From: Clostridia bacterium
Lineage (GTDB): Bacteria; Bacillota; Clostridia; Oscillospirales; Acutalibacteraceae
Assembly (NCBI GenBank): GCA_017410605.1
Contig: JAFQQN010000006.1
Location: 35,023-99,022 of the forward strand
DNA length: 64,000 bases
Direction: 5' to 3'
A program made the translations under genes and the position numbers. Of this stretch, positions 61,267 through 64,000 are shown one piece after another; the first letter of the stretch is position 1, and each line of letters opens with the position of its first letter. The notes under the pieces are model-generated. The model was given only the letters and a program-made list of their open reading frames with translations, had not been told where the DNA came from and made no database searches.

Positions 61267-62313
61267 ATGGATTTTTTAAAAAAAGGTTTTTATATGTTAA
61301 GCCTGGCATTACTGTCTGCCGCCTCTGTATATTGCCTTATAATTTTTTCAAGCCCCATTTCCTCAACGGCTAAGGCGCCGCAAACGACCTCAAAGGTTAC
61401 TAATACCCAAAGCACACAATCGGCTTCAAATATAGAGAACGCCGAAGAGCCTCCACCCCAAAGCAGTAATCAGGCCAGCAACTCCCAGGTTGCAGTAGAA
61501 ACGGCTCAAAAAAATCAGGCTAAGGGCAAAATAACAACAAAATCTATAACCTATGCAGATGGCAATGTGAAATACAATAACGTGTCTTTAAAAAACAATA
61601 CTTCTATTAAAATTAACCTTAAAGAAGAGCTAGCAGCCGGTCTAAACCTCAAACTCACCGATACAAAAGAGCCTCAAGTGCTAATAATGCACACCCACAC
61701 CACCGAGTGTTATATGTCAGAGGAAAGGGATTATTACGTTGAATCCGACCTCACCCGCACCACCGACAAGTCTAAAAACATTACCGCGGTGGGGCAGGTT
61801 CTCGCTTCCGGTCTGGAGGCCAAGGGCATAGGTGTTGTTCATGCTACCGAAACTCACGACTACCCCGAATATACGGGGAGCTATAACCGTTCTGCAAAGA
61901 CGGTGCAAAAATATTTAGAAAAATATCCAACAATAAAGGTGGTAATAGACCTTCATAGAGATGCAATTATGGACTCTTCGGGAAACAAAACCGCCCTTTG
62001 CACCAAAATTGGCACCGACTCTGCGGCTCAGCTTATGCTTGTGGCCGGGTGCGAGGCGGGTGATGTAACGGGTTACCCGAATTGGAGAGAGAATTTCCAC
62101 CTGGCTTTAAAGCTCCAGCAGACAATGGAGGTTATGTATACGGGTCTTGCAAGACCTATGTTATTTACTGAAAGAAAATATAACCAGCACCTTACAAGCG
62201 GTTCAATTTTAATAGAGTGCGGAACAGATGCTAACACTTTACAGCAGGCAAAATATTCTGCCACCCTGTTAGCAGATTGCCTTGCCGCTACCTTAAAAAT
62301 GTTAAAGGATTAA
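61267..62313 (+). CDS. spoIIP: stage II sporulation protein P
   Basis: About 348 residues. One N-terminal membrane helix (GFYMLSLALLSAASVYCLIIF), a Ser/Gln-rich linker (~45-95), then the amidase/endopeptidase domain: VLIMHTHTTECYM (zinc His and Glu), ATETHDYPEYTGSYNRS, KVVIDLHRDAI (zinc His) and ILIECGTDANT (late Glu). Degrades septal peptidoglycan with SpoIID and SpoIIM during engulfment. ATG at 61267 has GAGGG upstream. Adjacent to gpr, a conserved sporulation pairing. Confidence 0.93.
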   Translation: MDFLKKGFYMLSLALLSAASVYCLIIFSSPISSTAKAPQTTSKVTNTQSTQSASNIENAEEPPPQSSNQASNSQVAVETAQKNQAKGKITTKSITYADGNVKYNNVSLKNNTSIKINLKEELAAGLNLKLTDTKEPQVLIMHTHTTECYMSEERDYYVESDLTRTTDKSKNITAVGQVLASGLEAKGIGVVHATETHDYPEYTGSYNRSAKTVQKYLEKYPTIKVVIDLHRDAIMDSSGNKTALCTKIGTDSAAQLMLVAGCEAGDVTGYPNWRENFHLALKLQQTMEVMYTGLARPMLFTERKYNQHLTSGSILIECGTDANTLQQAKYSATLLADCLAATLKMLKD

Positions 62314-62315
62314 AA

Positions 62316-62519
62316 ATGAAAAAACAGAAAAAATTTAATAGATATTGGTTCTTCCGTTCTTTTTTTATTTCTTTTGTTTTCTTTTTGTGCGCCGAAATTT
62401 TAATTTTAGGAATAGGCTATGGCTATGCGATAATGGAAACAAATCTTAAGGGTGAAAAAATAAGCCTTATAGAAAGGCAGGACCAACAAATAAAAATATT
62501 AGGACATACAGTAAACTAA
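62316..62519 (+). CDS. small single-pass membrane protein
   Basis: 67 residues: basic N terminus (KKQKKFNRYWFFRS), one helix (FFISFVFFLCAEILILGIGYGYA) and a short hydrophilic tail (LIERQDQQIKILGH). No recognised family. ATG at 62316 with AAAGGA 8 nt upstream, 2 nt after spoIIP, so probably co-expressed in sporulation. Its stop codon lies inside the terminator stem. Confidence 0.7.
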   Translation: MKKQKKFNRYWFFRSFFISFVFFLCAEILILGIGYGYAIMETNLKGEKISLIERQDQQIKILGHTVN

Positions 62520-62555
62520 TAAATCCGTCGGGGCACCGACGGATTTATTAGTTTA
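62512..62555. terminator. bidirectional terminator
   Basis: Perfect 20-bp stem TAAACTAATAAATCCGTCGG and complement, loop GGCA, between convergent spoIIP operon and YhaM-like gene. Confidence 0.85.
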
Positions 62556-62576
62556 GAAAATTATAAAAGCTTTTAC

Positions 62577-63551
62577 TTAAAAAAGTTTTGGGTTGTATTT
62601 TGCATTCTGCTTTCTACCGTGGTTATAAAGCTTTCGGTTGTTAAGACCAAAAACTCTTCCTGTTGTTTCTCCGGGGTTTACAGCCTCGGTGGCTTCACAA
62701 ATTTCAAAAACAGTTGCATCCATAAGGTCAAGCTCACTCAGTAGCTCGGCTTCTAAAAATTGGGGAAGAACGGCGGCGCCAAATTCGGGGTCCCCGTGGT
62801 GGGAAAGCATCATATGTGAAAGAAGCATAGGAGCCTCAGAGGTAATATTAAGCTTTTCTGCAGTTTTTTCAACCAGAATAGCGCCACCGGCCAGGTGCCC
62901 AACCAAATTACCCTTTGTGCTATATCCGGTTACCAAACCTGCCTTGTTAAGCTCGAACTCCTCTAGCTTTCCAATATCGTGCAAAATGGCACCGCCCAAA
63001 AGAAGGTCTTTATCAACAAAAGGATAAACATTGCAAATGCTTTGGGCAAGGCGAACTATTGAAAGGGTGTGGCACAAAAGACCGCCCCTTATGGCGTGGT
63101 GCATTTTAAAGGCTGCAGGCCAATAAAGCATAGCATCTTTTTTAGCTTTTAATATGTCGGTCACTATTAACTTAACGTCAGAATCTTCAAAGGAGTTTGC
63201 AATATCAAAGAGTGTGTTCCACATATCCTCTCCGTCAAACTCGGCCGAGGGAACAAAATCGTTAATGTTAATATTGTCTTCCGCTATTACGGGGCGGATA
63301 CGCTCAATTCGAAACTGGTCTACATTATTATATTTAGAAACGGTACCTCTAAGCTTTACAATAACTCCGGGGTCATAAGTGCCGTGAACCGCCTCGTTAT
63401 AGTCCCAAAGCTTGGCATTCATTTCTCCGGTTTTGTTTGCTATGGTGGCGTCTAGGTATGAACCACCCTTAGAAGAGGTTTTCTTGTCCACCGTTTTAAG
63501 CATTACAAAGCAATCGACTGCGCCGTTTGGAGCAATATTATCAAATTTCAT
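62577..63551 (-). CDS. YhaM-like 3'-5' exoribonuclease (OB-fold plus HD domain)
   Basis: 324 residues. N-terminal OB-fold nucleic-acid-binding domain (~10-95; FVMLKTVDKKTSSKGGSYLDATIANKTG split over strands) and an HD-domain hydrolase (~150-300) with MHHAIRGGLLCHTLS, GAILHDIGKLEEF (HD pair) and LSHHGDPEFGA (distal His). YhaM of Bacillus processes RNA and single-stranded DNA from the 3' end. The product ends NAKYNPKLF. AGGAG upstream of the ATG. Confidence 0.9.
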   Translation of the reverse strand: MKFDNIAPNGAVDCFVMLKTVDKKTSSKGGSYLDATIANKTGEMNAKLWDYNEAVHGTYDPGVIVKLRGTVSKYNNVDQFRIERIRPVIAEDNININDFVPSAEFDGEDMWNTLFDIANSFEDSDVKLIVTDILKAKKDAMLYWPAAFKMHHAIRGGLLCHTLSIVRLAQSICNVYPFVDKDLLLGGAILHDIGKLEEFELNKAGLVTGYSTKGNLVGHLAGGAILVEKTAEKLNITSEAPMLLSHMMLSHHGDPEFGAAVLPQFLEAELLSELDLMDATVFEICEATEAVNPGETTGRVFGLNNRKLYNHGRKQNAKYNPKLF

Positions 63552-63620
63552 AACAATCTCCTTGTTTTCTAATAAATATTCTTACCGTGGTTTAAAACCT
63601 TGGTATAAGCCGTTTTATAC

Positions 63621-63649
63621 ATTATAATATATAGGTGTGAAAATTTCAA
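63621..63649 (-). promoter_or_regulatory. promoter of YhaM-like gene
   Basis: Minus strand TTGAAA (63644-63649), 17-nt spacer, TATAAT (63621-63626). Confidence 0.65.
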
Positions 63650-63871
63650 TTAACTATATATACATTTTTCAATTTTTCAATCCTTGCAAATCACATTTGA
63701 ATAAGAAAGAAATAACTGGCAATAATATGTGAGGTTTATTTTAGAAGCCTCGCTTTGTCTAAAATAAACAAAATATCCCTTTTTCGATTGTGGTGATAAT
63801 AGCATAAAAACCCACTATATTGCGGTCAAAAAAGTTTTTTAAAAATTTTTTGAAAAATGCAAAAAAAGTGC

Positions 63872-63900
63872 TTGACAAAAGGGGAAGAATTTGTTATTAT
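63872..63900 (+). promoter_or_regulatory. rRNA operon promoter
   Basis: TTGACA (63872-63877), 17-nt spacer, TATTAT (63895-63900) followed by AAT, preceded by A/T-rich tracts (63821-63868). Strong stable-RNA type. Confidence 0.8.
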
Positions 63901-63904
63901 AATT

Positions 63905-64000
63905 GGGCGCCCTTGAGAGAGGGCAGCGAGATGAACCTTGAAAATTAAACAACGATAGAAGAAAAGGACCCGACAATTCAAGTTGAAAGAAACTTGGTAA
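63905..64000 (+). ncRNA. pre-16S rRNA leader (truncated by window edge)
   Basis: Leader with stem GCGCCCT / AGGGCAGC and the stretch AACCTTGAAAATTAAACAAC, typical of Firmicutes rRNA precursors. Mature 16S should start beyond the right edge; none of it is visible here. Confidence 0.65.

Larger units (their letters stand above)
63552..64000. other. intergenic region ahead of rRNA operon
   Basis: No protein gene. Contains the YhaM-like gene promoter (minus), a 12-bp inverted repeat (63734-63769), A/T-rich tracts that could serve as an UP element, the rRNA promoter and the start of the leader. Confidence 0.7.

Overview
The window looks like a chromosomal segment of a low-to-moderate GC, anaerobic, endospore-forming Clostridia, most like the Oscillospiraceae/Ruminococcaceae. 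Supporting genes are gpr and spoIIP (sporulation), anaerobic nrdD/nrdG, a glgB-glgC-glgD-glgA glycogen operon (GlgD is typical of Firmicutes), rex, strong AGGAGG ribosome binding sites and frequent TTG starts. The taxonomic call is inference from gene content; no 16S sequence is inside the window, although an rRNA-type promoter and leader run off the right edge.

Layout. 0-8 kb: carbohydrate-type enzymes paired with divergent AraC regulators (Gfo/Idh/MocA dehydrogenase with AraC; a large FAD-dependent oxidoreductase with a PocR-AraC regulator), interrupted by an IS1182-like element that sits in a terminator hairpin and has duplicated it. 8-16 kb: cell-surface material, namely a 1283-residue protein made entirely of aromatic cell-wall-binding-type repeats, a broken leucine-rich-repeat surface gene, a PdaA-type polysaccharide deacetylase and an SGNH hydrolase. 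15.5-17.4 kb: padR-HAAS-DUF4097 operon. 17.7-20.7 kb: SDR, AraC and esterase cluster, a dispersed repeat and initiator tRNA-Met. 20.9-26.4 kb: prfC, metallophosphoesterase, FHA-SEDS protein and class B PBP in one minus-strand run. 26.5-33.7 kb: MinD-like ATPase, mgsA, aspS, then acn-icd-rex. 33.7-43.2 kb, minus strand: metY, fruK, trxB, nrdD (with a fused thioredoxin domain), nrdG, a HAD phosphatase and tex. 43.4-50.9 kb: glycogen operon and a clan GH-A glycosidase. 51-53.3 kb: rplM-rpsI followed by a 1.2-kb cassette carrying a type III toxin-antitoxin-like locus between two copies of the rpsI 3' end plus terminator. 53.7-59.7 kb: oppBCDFA. 59.9-63.6 kb: rpsT, gpr, spoIIP, a small membrane protein and a YhaM-like nuclease. 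63.8 kb to the end: rRNA operon promoter and leader.

The two most unusual items are (1) the last gene of the opp operon, whose order of parts is signal peptide, C-terminal lobe, N-terminal lobe, i.e. a circularly permuted cluster C solute-binding protein (or an assembly error that must be excluded), and (2) the compact toxin/RNA-repeat cassette flanked by 93-bp direct repeats derived from the rpsI terminator. The IS duplicated over a complete terminator hairpin, the NrdR boxes in the nrdD promoter next to a NrdD-thioredoxin fusion and trxB, and the decayed repeat-rich surface genes are also worth follow-up.
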